Shown: positions 36,146-49,400 of the stretch, piece by piece
Layout of the letters: every line of letters starts with the position of its first letter
Position numbering within the stretch: position 1 is the first letter of the stretch
DNA from: Mantis religiosa
Lineage: Eukaryota > Arthropoda > Insecta > Mantodea > Mantidae
Direction: 5' to 3'
Length of the DNA stretch: 64,000 bases
Assembly: GCA_030765055.1 (NCBI GenBank)
Contig: CM060955.1
Span: 96,626,647 to 96,690,646, forward strand
Translations under genes and position numbers: made by a program
Notes under the pieces: model-generated
The model's input: the letters and a program-made list of their open reading frames with translations, nothing else
Databases searched by the model: none
Told to the model about the DNA's origin: nothing

Positions 36146-36575
36146 CATCTTCAGCGATGCCAACAACCCACTTTTGGATGAATTTTTTTTAGAACAAACA
36201 AAATTGCCGCTATAGGAGCAATCACAATCCAATGCAGTTTCAGGAATGACCACTTCATCACTGTGTGATGTGGATTTTTGTATGGTGAAATTATTGGTTC
36301 ATATTTTTTCTAATACAAGACGGAGATGCTCCAACTGTTAATGGAGAAAGATACCGGGCTCTTATAATGGACTATATTTGGCCTCGATTGGATGGTATGG
36401 ATCTCAGAAGCATCTGGTTCCAGCAAGATGGTGCTCAGAGGTTTCATAATTTGGTGGTGATGTTAACTGATCCCCGAGATCATGTGATTTAACGCCTTTG
36501 GATTACTTCTTGTGTGGTTATGTTAAATCTGGAGCTTTTGCCAACAAGCCAGAAGCAGTAAATGATCTTATGAAT

Positions 36576-36820
36576 GCCCGCCTCGGTAGCGTAGATGGTA
36601 GCATATCTGCCACACTTTTAAGAGGTCCAGAGTTCGAATCTCGGTCAGGGGGAGTTAACTGGATGAGGTTTTACGGGGTTTTCCCTTGTCCTAAAAGACG
36701 AATGTCGGGTAACTCTAAGCTCCATGGACCCTGGGCCTAATTGACTATAATTTCATCAATTCCATTCATCGTCCGATATGGCTTAAAAAAGGTTAAAGGA
36801 CGTAAATTACAACAAAATAA
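36576..36820 (+). mobile_element. Val-type SINE with near-perfect target duplication
   Basis: Same family as 21073-21300. The flanks are atcttatgaat (36565-36575) and atcttaggaat (36821-36831). It splits the transposase coding between NDL(M) and the NNITRVIRE block. Confidence 0.87.
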
Positions 36821-37033
36821 ATCTTAGGAATAACATCACGCGTGTTATTCGTGAAGTTGCACCTAATTTACGTTCTTCTATAATTGAAGATTGGGTCAAC
36901 CGTATACGCGTAACCCAATGAAGTCGTGGCGGTTATTTAACTGATGTTCTCTGCCATACGTAATGACATGAATTATGTTCCAAAATAAAAAAGGAATCCA
37001 TACGATTTCCTGATTTTGAATATCAAATAACTA

Positions 37034-37123
37034 AGTTCAGTGGATCCTGAGTTCGTTTGTGCATCATTTCACCCATTTCATTCATTGTTCGATATGGCCT
37101 GAAGTAGGAGGACGTTTATTAAA
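37034..37123 (+). mobile_element. Val-type SINE, 3' fragment upstream of spartin
   Basis: ggatcctgagttcgtttgtg...catttcattcattgttcgat...ggaggacgttta matches the 3' end of the SINE family. It ends about 250 bp before the spartin start codon, so it may contribute to the 5' flank. Confidence 0.7.
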
Positions 37124-37257
37124 AAAAGTTTCGCTGTGAAGGTGTGGTGTTCTGTGTTGTCTATTGCGCACATTTCGCATATTGTTCGCACTTCATTGTC
37201 GTGTTGTAATACTGTCAAGTTACTTTTTGCTTAGCATTACGTCAACTACGGTACCTG

Positions 37258-37265
37258 TGACGTCA
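37258..37265 (+). promoter_or_regulatory. CRE-like palindrome TGACGTCA upstream of spartin
   Basis: A perfect TGACGTCA octamer lies about 105 bp before the spartin ATG, with a half-site ttacgtca about 20 bp further upstream (near 37237). CREB/ATF-type sites often sit close to housekeeping promoters. I see no TATA box, so a TATA-less promoter is an inference only. Confidence 0.35.
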
Positions 37266-37369
37266 ACCATGCGATTTAATGCCGGACGTATGAAGCTATT
37301 AAGTTAATGAAGTGATTAAAATTAAGGTTATCCGGGAAGACAGCCCGTGCCAACTTAAAGTGATTGATA

Positions 37370-37486
37370 ATGGAGTCTGGTATGAGTTGGGCTGAACGCT
37401 TCGCAGAACTAAAAAGTAATCACGATGAAGCATACCATGTAATTGATCAGGCAATAAAACTGGAGGAAGAGGGCAAACGAGAAGAA
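37370..37486 (+). CDS. spartin: Spartin exon 1 (start, MIT domain N-half)
   Basis: This is 39 codons from ATG, MESGMSWAERFAELKSNHDE onward, ending at GAAGAA with a consensus gtaagt donor in phase 0. The protein opens directly into the first MIT helix, as in other spartins. This is the first ATG of the open frame and no upstream in-frame extension is evident. Confidence 0.9.
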
Positions 37487-40400
37487 GTAAGTATTCAGAT
37501 CTGGGATTGACAACTGTTTGCTAAAATTAAAATGATTTGCATTTTGATAAATAGACATACATGATTTAATGAATTTATAAATTTAATGAATTGATTAAAC
37601 ATCAATGATTATAAATTGTTCACTTTATGTAGACCAAACACTAAAAAGATCATGTAAAACTGTAGGAAATAATTTGGGTGTTATTCACAAATGCATGATG
37701 ATGTTCATGTACATTTTAGGCGATATCAAAATATAATGAAGGACTTATTCTGATAGACAAAGCTTTGAGTTGCAACATTGAATGTCCACCAAATGCTGAT
37801 ATAACATGGGAAAAAGCAACTGTCATGGTACAAAAAATTCGGAAAACGAGGTAAGATAACTTTTTTATTACATTTGAGTTAACTGCATGCACATGTATAT
37901 TTTGTAGTGAAGTTAATTAGAATCATCATTTCCCATAAAACACATGACAATGAAGATTCAGCTCTGAATTTCAAATTCAAGCTAATATAGTGTTGAGTGT
38001 TGTATACAATTGCAGAACATAACTTATATACTTGACGGGCCCAAATGACCTTGTTGTCGACGGGCCCTAAAATACCACACACTCACTCACTTATATACTT
38101 GAGTAATACTTTAGTAAAAGTAGCCCCGAATTAAAACTGTGATACAACTGTGATGTCTAGTCTGGACAAATAATTTATTATTTTATTTTTTTTACAGAAT
38201 CAAATGATTTAATACCTTTTTTGTTTGTAATATCCCAGTGAAGAACATGTTAAAAGGAATCTAATAAGTTTCCCTCCATCATGTATATGAACTAGCTTTT
38301 TTATTGTACATGTGTTTTCTTCCTACATTATGATTTTAAGAACTATGTTTTGGGTTTCTTATATGTTGTTAAATGCTGTTTCAGAAAAGAAATTTTAAGT
38401 AGAATAGCTGATTCACAAACAACCTCGCAACCAGCAGTGCCTTCACCTCCATCATATGAGGAAGCCATGTCCAATTCAGATGCCTCATCGCAGTCAAGTA
38501 GCCAAGTGCTGCAGACTTATAGAGATTTGGGAATTGCTCTGCAGCAACTGAAAGTGGAAACTGGAGCTGATACAGCAGAAATTCTCCTCAAATGTGATAA
38601 TGTCCAAATATACTTCATTTCTCCAGATGGAAGTGTCAGTGCACCATCACAGCCAGATACACTGATAATTGCTGAATTGAAAGGTAAAGTACTAATGTAA
38701 AATAATATTCTTACATAGTTCTGAAGAAAAAAAAATTAGGACATTTTAGTGTACTAAAAGGAAAAATTAATTTAACTTCATGGCTTTTAATTCAATGTTT
38801 CAAGCCTTTGAGGTACAGTGACATAACTCATTCTTGAAAATGAGGCTGAGGAAACCAAATACAAGGTGCAGCTATAATAAAATCAGACATTGTTGTATGC
38901 ATTTCTGATTTTGTCGATGTCGGATAGAACAGTTGTACATTGACTTTGGGACCATACCTGACACGCATATAAAATTTCACGCTGCTGTGGTGGTTAATCT
39001 AGCTCTGAGCCTTCTTGCAAACAGGTCATTTCTAACGCTGTGTAAGCATTTTGCCACATTCTAAGGTAGAACAAAGTATTAGCATCAAATTCCTCACAAA
39101 ATTTGGAAAATCTGCACAGGAACTTAAAATTTGTTGAAGCAAGTTTGTGGTGACCAGTGTCTATCCCATATGTAGTTTTTGAATGCTTTATGAGGTTCAA
39201 GGATAGTAGGTTAAGAACATCAAAGACAATCTGAAATTGGGCCATTTTCTTCCATCTGTAAAACTGAAAAAAGGATGCAGAAGGACAGTAGAATTGCTTA
39301 AGAAGTCCACTACCTGAGTATTCAAACAATTTCAGAACTTGCCTGAATCAATAAGGAAACCATTGGATTTTGCACATTGATCTGGGCATGACAAAGATTT
39401 GTGTTAAAGTGGTGCCAAGAATCCTCACAACTGAGCAAAAACAACTTCAAATGGATTGCTATTCTCACATTCTTGAAAACTTTGAAAATTACTCTGATTA
39501 TCTCCACAAGATAATTACATGTGATGACACATAGATGCTCGAATGTGACCCAGAGACTAAATTACAATCCATGCATTGGGTTCACATTGAAATTTAACAA
39601 TTTCAAATGTTTGTATTCATTGAACTGCTGATAGCTGAAATAAATAGTTCTGAATGCCGAGATAGTCTATATAACTAAATTACTAGGTGAAAACAACAGC
39701 TGCTTAAGATTACCATCAACTTTGGCTATGAAATACTCTAATAGGTACATACAGATGCTAACAAAGAGGTTTCTTGATAGATAGAGTCAACATGAAAAAT
39801 TCAATGAACCACGGATCTCCTGGTTTCCATCCAGTCGCTCTAACTCATTGAGCTATCATGGCCAAAGTGCCGTTCTGACATTAAATTCTCCATTTGACTC
39901 GTATATTTCCGCGGTAGACCACTAGGTGCCACAAACAGAGTATCTTGGATGCAAGAGCCCCTAGTGGTCTACCGGGGAAATATAAAAGTCAAATGGAGAA
40001 TTTAATGTCAGAACAGACATTGGCCATGATAGCTCAATGGGTTAGAGCGAGTGGACGGAAAACCAGGAGATCCGTGGTTCAAATCCCGGCCATGGCATTG
40101 AATTTTTCAGGTTGACTCTATCAAAAACCTTAGCCTATATACGGCTAGTGTGAAGAAATTATTAATTTCCATCAATTAAGTAAAATAATAAGAGTTAAAT
40201 GATGAAGCCTGGGACTCAGGCACTTACGATAGTAAGTTGCCACAAACAGTGTATCTCGGATCTCGGATGGTCTACCAGGGAAATATACAAGTCAAATGGA
40301 GAATTTAATGTCAGAACAGCACCATGATAGCTCAATGAGTTAGAGCACCTGGACGGAAACCAGGAGATCCGTGCTTCAAATCCTGGCCATGGCATTGAAT

Positions 40401-43400
40401 TTTTCAGGTTGACTCTATCCAAAACCTTAGCCTATATATGGCTAGTGTGAAGAAATTATTAATTTCCATCAATAAACTTAAATTACAGTTCAGTTTGATA
40501 TGCATTAATCATTGTATATATTCTGTCACATATGTTGTAAAGAAAGAAACCTCTTTTAGTTAATTGATGGAAATTAATCATTCCTTCATACTGTAAAAGC
40601 TTCAACTGGAGAACAATTGGGCTACACAGCTAATATATACATATCATTTGTATGCACACAAAACAAAATGACTCACAAATTACATGTATTTGATGCAAAG
40701 AATGGTTGTCACTACAGTGAAACAAAGTAGTGAAATTCCAGAGATTTGTGAATACAGTCTCTACTTTAATGATGCCATAGTTGTATACTGCCTTTAATGG
40801 GCTTTAAATCAGTTTTTGTTTTGTTAAAATAACTTAATAAACACGCAAGATTTGAATGTGTATTTATGAAGCATTTTTATAGTTTTAACAGTTTTAATGT
40901 CTTGTGCTATTTATTGGGTACCCATTCCTAGCTCATGCAGGGTTTAAATGGCCATTGCTAAAGTGGTTAAATCTGCCAATCCTTCAATTCAGAAAAAGTT
41001 CTTAAATTTAAAAGTAGTTATTTTGAGGACTCTGTAAAGTAAATGTTAGGATAGATACTCTAATATACTACAAACAAGAACATTGGTATCAATTATCAGC
41101 CAAATTTCATATAATTATAAATATAAATCGAAGTGCCTGTCAAAGCTAATCTGTTGATTTTAATGGATCAGTAATGGGCAAAAAACTTTACAAGCAGTTA
41201 TGCATGATTGGAGGAATTTAGTAACATTGTAGTCGGTTTATTGACACTTCGTCACTTACATCGCTTACAAAGCAGTATTTGCATAGTGATTGGGAACAAA
41301 TATTACTTACCACAGTCCATACTCATTTAAATATCACAATATTACAAATATACTGCAAAGTTTGTGCACTAATAGATTGGATGTAATTGTGAATTTAAAA
41401 ATGCCAAAATTTGCCCTATTAATACAAATAAATGCAGTTAAACCTACTTATTACCATGTGAGATATATAAAGTTAAAAATTTTCAGAAATTATGGTTCAT
41501 TATTTTCTGTTTTCTTGATGCTTGTTTATAATGTTTGTATTTAAATATGAATCCTGTCATTATTGTATAAGTATTATTGAGAAAAATGTGAGCATCATGC
41601 ATCCAGGATAAGTAAAAAACCTTATTGAATATGAAGAAAAAGTTTGTTATGAGAAAGGGCTTCTAGGAGAATGATTTAGAATTTTAGAACCAAAAATAAA
41701 TAACCTGCATATAAGATCAGAGTGATTATTTCACCATGATAAGACCTTACATTAAAAATAAGACTCAGCTCACCAAATGAGAGTTAGAATGGATAATTGT
41801 TACTAAACATCATTTGTAAAGCAGCTGGTACAAACCTTTTTAAAATATTTGCATCACATGTTATAAAGAACCTGTTACATAAAATTTTCAAATGGTAACA
41901 AACAAAACTGGCACTAAATTATAGTGTAGAGAAAAATTAACACACATAATTATGAAATTACTATTCGATTTTCTTCTGACAGGTGGTCCTCAATGCATTA
42001 GAGCATTCAGTCGATCATGATCTTCAGTAATGGCTTGTTTTACGTTATGTTGAAAGATGCCTGCAAAATAAAGTTAGCTGTATAATGCAACAAATTGTAC
42101 TCAATAAACTGACTACAAATAGTTTTTTCACTCAATTTTAACATCACTGTCAAATTCCTCCAATCACACATAATTGCTTTCCTTGCGTTTGTTCCACCTC
42201 TGACAATCTTATGTAAATTTTCCACATTTTATTTAAATATCTTACAATTGTTGTACTTTATACAATTTCAGTTTTGAGCATATAAAATATATGTCTAAAA
42301 TTCCCTGGATGTAAGCATATTATGAAAGGCAGCAAGAAAAGTTTTGCACAAATTTTAATGGAGTGGAATATTACACCAGTTTCTGTTCATGGAATTGATT
42401 TTAAAACAAGCAGCTTTAATTTTTCCCCTGTGTAAACTGTATCTTTTTCTACAGCAGGAAAGTATTATTCTGATTTCCCTGGAATCAGATACTTTGTAAA
42501 ATGGCAAAGTAGATCTAGTATTTGAAGAGTGCAGGAGATAAAAGTCAAAACTGCCTATGAATATATTTATAGTACTGATAGAACGACTGTACTACAGTCC
42601 AGCCATTAGGTATATCTTTGGACCTGTGATGTTTCTTGGAGAGAAATTGCAATTTCTGGTCTGTACTATTACTATTGTGAACATTTGTTAAGCATCAATG
42701 ATTCTAAACAGTGTACCCTTTATTAATATACATGTTATACAAATAATACTTATAAGTATAATCATAACAATTATAAAACGGTACTTATTCACTTATGAAG
42801 GAAACTACTTTTATGGAAGTAATACAATTAACAACAGTCATATGCTTTGCATAGAGGGTTGGCCATATGATACAAGAAGCTGAAGATAGATTCAGGTCTT
42901 ATTTTGAAGTTAGATGACTGGTGATTGGTTCTGCAGGTAATTTTCACTCTTTATGTGTAAATCTTTTCTAATATTAGAAATTGTGGCTGGAATTCTTTTG
43001 CATTTAACACAGCTCAAATCTAGTGGCAGCAAACTACTATTATTATTAAAAACCTTGATTTATCAGGGCACAGATTGTGTTTATCAGTTAAAGTAGAGTA
43101 CAATGTCATTAATTGTAGAACTCAAAAGTGATACTCAGATTAGTGATAATGCCCTTTTTATCATCATAAAACATCAGTGCCAGAGATAGACGTACAAAAC
43201 TGTAGATTGCTACATTACCTTTAGTCAAAATTCTAATCTCCACCAAAAGTTGATTAGTTTTCCTTTGTATTCTCCAATGCATCAGGTACTTGATTTCTCT
43301 GTTTTCACTCAGTTTAGGTTTCTATTAGGTGGACCTAGACATATCTTTATAGATGTTAATTTCCTTTTTCTTTCTTTGCAGTGTATACATGTTTTTAGCA

Positions 43401-46400
43401 TCCCTTTTTTTGCTTTAATGCAGATGAAACCAGAGAAAAGCCTCGGGCTTATCTTCAAGTAGGAGATTGGATATATCCTTTAGTGCCAGGAGTTTCACCT
43501 TGTTTCCGAACAGAATATGGAGCATTCATTCTACCAGATATACTTTCTACTGTTGAAGGTAATTCGTAATATTTATTGTTGCAACTTCTTTTAGGCTTAA
43601 TACTAGTTTACAGATAACTAAGAATGCACGTTGAACATACATATGAACAGTTCTGTAAAGAGATACTGAGTTTGAATAAGTCAACGTCAAATGGAGTAGC
43701 TGGAGTGAAACTTGGAAGACCTTGCAGGAGTGGGGTAGTTATAGAAAGATGTTTAAAATATTGGTATAGCTGTATAAAAAAGGACAATGATAATACATTA
43801 AAGATTCTGTCTAGAACATCAGAAGAATTCAACATGTAAGAACAGCTGGTGGGCAGAGCTAGAGAGAACGCTGGCTAAAATAGGGATGGGGGATATCTGT
43901 CAAGAGAGTGAAAGAAATGTAAAAGGTTTCTGTACAATTATCAAGAATAGGATAGAGGACATTGACAGACAAGTGACGTGGGGGAATCTGATAAGTAAGA
44001 AATCACTAAATGTATACCTGAAAATAAAGACAGAATGGGGAAGGGAAACATATATAGACATATGTGATAGATATGAGAGGGAGGGTTTAGCTTGGTTAAG
44101 AACAGGAGCCATATTGAGAGGGGGTTTACCAAGGAGTGCATTCTATGTGGAAAGAAAATAAGTTTAGAACATTATGTAGTGGAGTGTAAAGAAATTGAAA
44201 ACTGGAGGAAATTAATATGGGATAAGAACTGGGATAATAAAGGGGCTTACGTAGTAACAATAAAAATGCTTACGTTGAAAAGAGAGAAAGGATTAAGGGA
44301 GGTGGGGAAATTTTCTGACAAAGTCAAAGAGAAATGTTTGAGAAGGGTGAGGAAATAGGAGGTAGAGAAATGGAAGACACAATCAGAACATTAGGTCAAG
44401 GTCGTATAAGTGCTAGGATAGAGGTTAACTGCCAAGGAGCCAACACCGCTATCAGCCTGTAATATAAGCAGCTGACAAAGTTGTACCTAGATTAGAATTG
44501 TAAACCTTGTAATTGATATTGTAAGATATATAAGTACAAATAAATATCTATCTGACTAAGAATGTTAACCAGAATAATTTGAAAAAATTGAAATACATGT
44601 ATTAATGCAAGTATTTACAATTAACAGGAGAGAATAGGAAAGATGATTTGTATAAGTTTAAACTTTCTCAGTGTTATTAAATTATAGGTGAGTCGTATTA
44701 CACATCAGCTTCACTTACGTATACATACATAAGTGAAGCTGATCTGTAATAAATATGACTCATTTATAATTTAATAATTATTTCGCTTCACTGTGGTGTT
44801 CCATATAGATAAATATCGATATTTCTCAGTGTTGTTCTCAGACATGGCATATTAAATCTATATTGTGTATATTAGATTCTTAATTGTAGAAATTAAAGAT
44901 ATCCTAACATGGAACAGCTGCAAGAAAGCTATCAAGTTACAAGCTGAAAAAGTGAAACTAAAAGAAATTCCATTAAACGTCCATAAAATATGCGTCCTTG
45001 TCTCAGCTCTTGGCTTTCTTAAATTAAACGAGTGTTAGTTCTTCAACTGAATGTGTAATCTTAGTTTGGTTATGTGCAACTCAAAACAGGCTCTGGCCTT
45101 GAAGATTAACCGAATCATCATAGAACACAAAAAAATAAAAAATGAACTAAGAACAACAAGCAGCTCTAATGCACACTTTTGATAAAGGGATGAAACTTAA
45201 GGAATTGGAAATATATATCTACATTTGGAAAATATTTACCTTTAATGAATTTTGAAGTTTGCTAATTTGCTTAATGTTGGCTGAATTGGAGGTAGGTGAA
45301 AAAATATAATTGGTGATTTATAAACAAGTTATGTTCTAATTTGCAAAATAAACTTCCACTTTGCTAATGAGAGGCATTCCCGTTCCAAAATAGGTGTACC
45401 ACTATCAAGCCAACATTGAACTATGTTTTCAGTATTTAAAACTATTATCATTAATAACCTAAATCATAATATGTCTGTTTTCTGCTTTTAGCATTTATCT
45501 CCACAGATGTTTCTATCTCTTGAAAAATTTTCTTCGGGGCATTACCACACTGCATGTTGTGTATTGTTGCCCTGTTTGTATTAGAGGACCTGAGAAATCT
45601 CTCCTATTATTTGTCCACATGAACCACCTGTTACAGGCATAGGTCTTTCCCTCCTCTAAACATCTCAGTAGAGAGGTTACCGCATGGCAAATAAAATAAG
45701 ATTGGAAGCTTTCTGACAACAAACATATTCATGATGTTCTCAGGCTTCAAACAGGTGTATTGATGATTAGCTATCAACGTTTCAGGAGCATACACCTCTC
45801 CCATCATTAGGTTGATGAATGAATAAAGCGGTGAAAAGACCTCTGTATATGCACGAGGGTCGACTGGTAAGTCCTGTGCCTCACAATAAAAAATTTTAAA
45901 CATTCTTTTTTCTTTATTTCTCAACATAATCTCCAGAAAGGCTTATACATTATTATATGGTATTCTAATTTAATTGAACCATCTCTATAGTGCAATTATC
46001 ATGGTCCTCAAAATAGCTGTTTACATCAATGACCTCCTTGTTGCTGTGAAATCTTCGTCCTAGAAGAAATTTTTTAAGGTTTGGGACCAAGTGGTAGTCA
46101 CTGCATGCTAGATCTGGCAAATAGGGTGGATGTTCAAGCAATTTGAACTTTAATTTGCACATTTTTCTCATTGCAATGACTGAACAATGGGCTGGAGCAT
46201 TGTCATAAAGAAACTTTTTTTTTACTGTCAAATGAGGTCTTTTTCTTTTCACCTCATCACTCAAAAGTTCCAGTAAGCTTGTGTAGTATTCACCAGTGAT
46301 ACTTTTTCTTTTTTCCAAGTAATCAATAAAAATAATTCCATGTGCATAGCAGAAAACACTCGCCATAACCTTGTTAGCTGATAAAATTGACTTTTGCTTT

Positions 46401-49400
46401 TTTTGGAGTTGGTTCACCTGGCGCAATCCACTGTTTTGACTGTGATTTACTTTCTGGGGTGTAGTGATGTATCCAAGTTTCATCGATGGTAATAAGCCAT
46501 CTCAAAAATTGCCTTGGATTTTTACACTAGAGCTCCAAATTCTTAACAGAAACCGTTTTTCTTTGCAAATTTCGATCAGGTGTCAACAAATATGACACCC
46601 ATCTTGCACAAACAAAAATATTACCTGCACATTCTTTTGATATGTTTACAGTCTCAATAGTTTTTGCTATCTCAAACAACTTTAATCTGCAGTCTTCCAG
46701 TACTAAACAATGAATTTTTTCAGTGATATCTGGAGTCGTGACTTCCACAGGGCATACAGAGTGAGGCTCATCACTAGTGCTTGTATGTCTCATTTTAAAC
46801 TCTGCAACACACCTTTTAATCATTGTATATGAAAGAGCAGAGTCTTTGAATGTACTGTCCATTTCCTCAATTTCTTTAGGTGTTAAGCCTTTCAAATGGA
46901 AGTATTTAAACACTGCTCATTTTTCCAAATCCTCCATTTTCATGAAACCTCTACACTTGTCTTGTTTAAAATGCTGTCATTCAAAAACTAAATAAGCTTT
47001 TGACCTGTAGCTATGCATCCAAGGTAGTCTGAGTTAAAGTATGTGATCCTATCCGGCAAACTGGCCCAGTGGCGCCATCTCTATTTGAGGCCTGGGACTT
47101 ATCAGCTGACCTTCTTTCTCCCCCCCCCCCCTCCCAAGTGGTGGTAAAATCCATTTATAGACTCCCAGTGTGTTGGAGGGCACAGTGTGGTGTGAGGGCT
47201 TCACCTCTAGGGTACTACTCCACTAAAAAACTTCCACCGGTTTGGGAAAGAGAAATGTGCTATGGTACCACCTAAAGCACCTACGCATTCCAGGAAGTAA
47301 TCAGAGCTATCTCACAGTGTGATTCAGTGGGAGTAGATTTTTGGTGCAAGGATACAGGCTTGACATAGAGCTCAGCCTATCCCCCTGCACCTAGGTGTGA
47401 TTAGGTGGGATTCCTGGTGTTATTTGGTAGGAAATTTTCAGGTATTTATTCACACAATAGTACTGCATGTTAAGATTATATGCTTTTTGTTGCTGCAAGT
47501 ATTACTTGTGTGCATGTCGGTAATCTTAAAATTAAGCTTATAAACCTTAACGCTATGTCTCCTATTTGTACCTGAATTTATTTTTGATGTTACATTATTG
47601 ACATTGCCTTTAATGGTCGGTTCATATTATTTGCTTTTTGGCACTGTCATAGGATTTTATCTTCTCGTAGTCCTTATGTCAGCTTGGTTGAATTTTGTGA
47701 GTGTGCAGTTGGCAGGCAGCCTGCCTACTAATGCAGGTGCAAACCTGTACCACTCACAGAGGGGCCCCCTTCCCCCAGGGCCGCCTTGACCTAACGTAGG
47801 CGCAAGGACTTGAGGGCTGTATTTTTGGAGGTTTGTGTGTGTGAGTGCGTGCATGCTTACGTGCATGTGCGTTTGTGTCAGTCACAGCTCAGAGATGTAT
47901 AACATCTGGATAATTTATTAGATTGTTTAGGTATTGTTGTAAGTCTACTTCTGGCTCCCCGAGACTAATTGTTCTCTCAAAAGAGACAGTGGCCTTGTGT
48001 GTTTGTTCTGGGCTGTGTCGTAGTTCCCCAGTGCCCATATTAGTTGGTTGAACAAACATGCAAACATGCATTTCAAGAATTCGAACTCATGTTGGTCCAC
48101 TTTTTTTTTTTTTACGTCCTCCAACGTTAAGTCATATCGGACGGTGAATGGAATGGGTGAAATGATGCTCAAATGAGCCCAGGGTCCATAGAGCTTAGAG
48201 TTACATGACATATGTTGGTCCACTTATAGGATACGTGTTTTACCACTGGGCTACTATGCCTCTGATCCTTGCATATATACCGACCACTGTGGCAGCTGGC
48301 ATGGACCTGGTAGAAAATGTGGGATACTTCAGTTAGGGAATAACATGCTCAAGAAACAGATTCAGGCAGAATGAACAACCACTCAGGTGATCAGTCACTG
48401 TGTGTTGTGTGAGTAGCATAGTACAGTCAGTCTGAATGAGTAGTGAATACGGTAAGAGCTAGAGTCAGAGTTAAGAGTAGTTGAAAGTGAGTGTGGTACA
48501 TTCCAAGCTCTGTGATAATGGATCGGCTGGCTGTGGAATGGGTAAGAAGCAATTCATGGGTAGGTAAGTCTGGCTCTTGGTGAGGGATTGCTGAGCTGTG
48601 AAGTCAGATTTTCTACAAGGTCCGCCCACACTGACCTAATTGAAGTATCCCATGTTTTCTACCAGGTCCATGCCAGCTGCCACGGTGGAAAACTTAAGAA
48701 AAAAATCCTTAGTCAGGTGGGGATTTTTTTTACACTCTCTTTATTAACATCCTCCAACGTAAGTCACATCAGTCAATGAATGAAATGGGTAAACTAATGC
48801 TCATATGAGTTCAGGATTTATAGAGGTTAGATAGATCCATCTTTCAGGATATGGAAAAGCCCCATACGAACCTTATGCAGGTAACATCCCCTGCTGGAGA
48901 TTCAGACTTGGCACCTCTTGAATGTGAGGCAGATACACTACCATTATGCTACAGAGGAGGACAATGGGGAGTTCAGTGAATTAGCATATTGCTTAGTGCT
49001 GTTCCATGTTCATATCCCTGCTAAAATAATACTTTTTCAATCCAATTCTATCTTAAAGTGATATAAAGTTTACTTCTGAAGATGGCTTAATCATAAAAAC
49101 TAAGATAATATCTTTTTACCATTTTGTCCATTTTTAATTGATTTGTTTTAAAAAAACTGTTAAGTCAGTGAATTGCAATACATAATTACAGGTGCAGCAG
49201 TAGGAATAGTTCTTCCTGAGGATGTGGATTCTTCAGTTTATGAGTTACTGAGTGATATCTTGAATGGCATTGTAACTCAAGTATCACCGAGAGCAGCACC
49301 AAGAGCAGCACCAAGAGCGAGAGCGAGGCGAGAAGCTGAAGGATATGGTTATTCTATATCACGTGGAATTGTTACAGGTATTTTTGAATTAAAAATATTA

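Larger units (their letters stand above)
35530..36970 (+). pseudogene. Tc1/mariner-type transposase relic carrying two SINEs
   Basis: The plus strand encodes pieces of one insect transposase: QFWQILHLDLKLHAYNMVL and KANDHRLCLVFTDYL (35765-35880), then (YRALIMDYIWPRLDGMDLRS)IWFQQDGAQRFHN (36350-36450), then DLTPLDYFLCGYVKSGAFAN (about 36490-36545), and after a SINE NNITRVIREVAPNLRSSI...SRGGYLTDVL (36830-36960). The FQQDGA and LTPLDYFLWGYVK blocks are typical of the family. The gene is broken by stops, frameshifts and two SINEs (35916-36145 minus; 36576-36820 plus). Confidence 0.8.

Noticed and set aside
38994..39507. Minus-strand ORFs in spartin intron 3 as an exon or gene
   Set aside because: No family motif and wrong strand for spartin; at most an unrecognised transposon remnant.
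47598..47866. ORFs in the GC-richer patch of spartin intron 4
   Set aside because: Overlapping frames on both strands without any motif; no support for coding.
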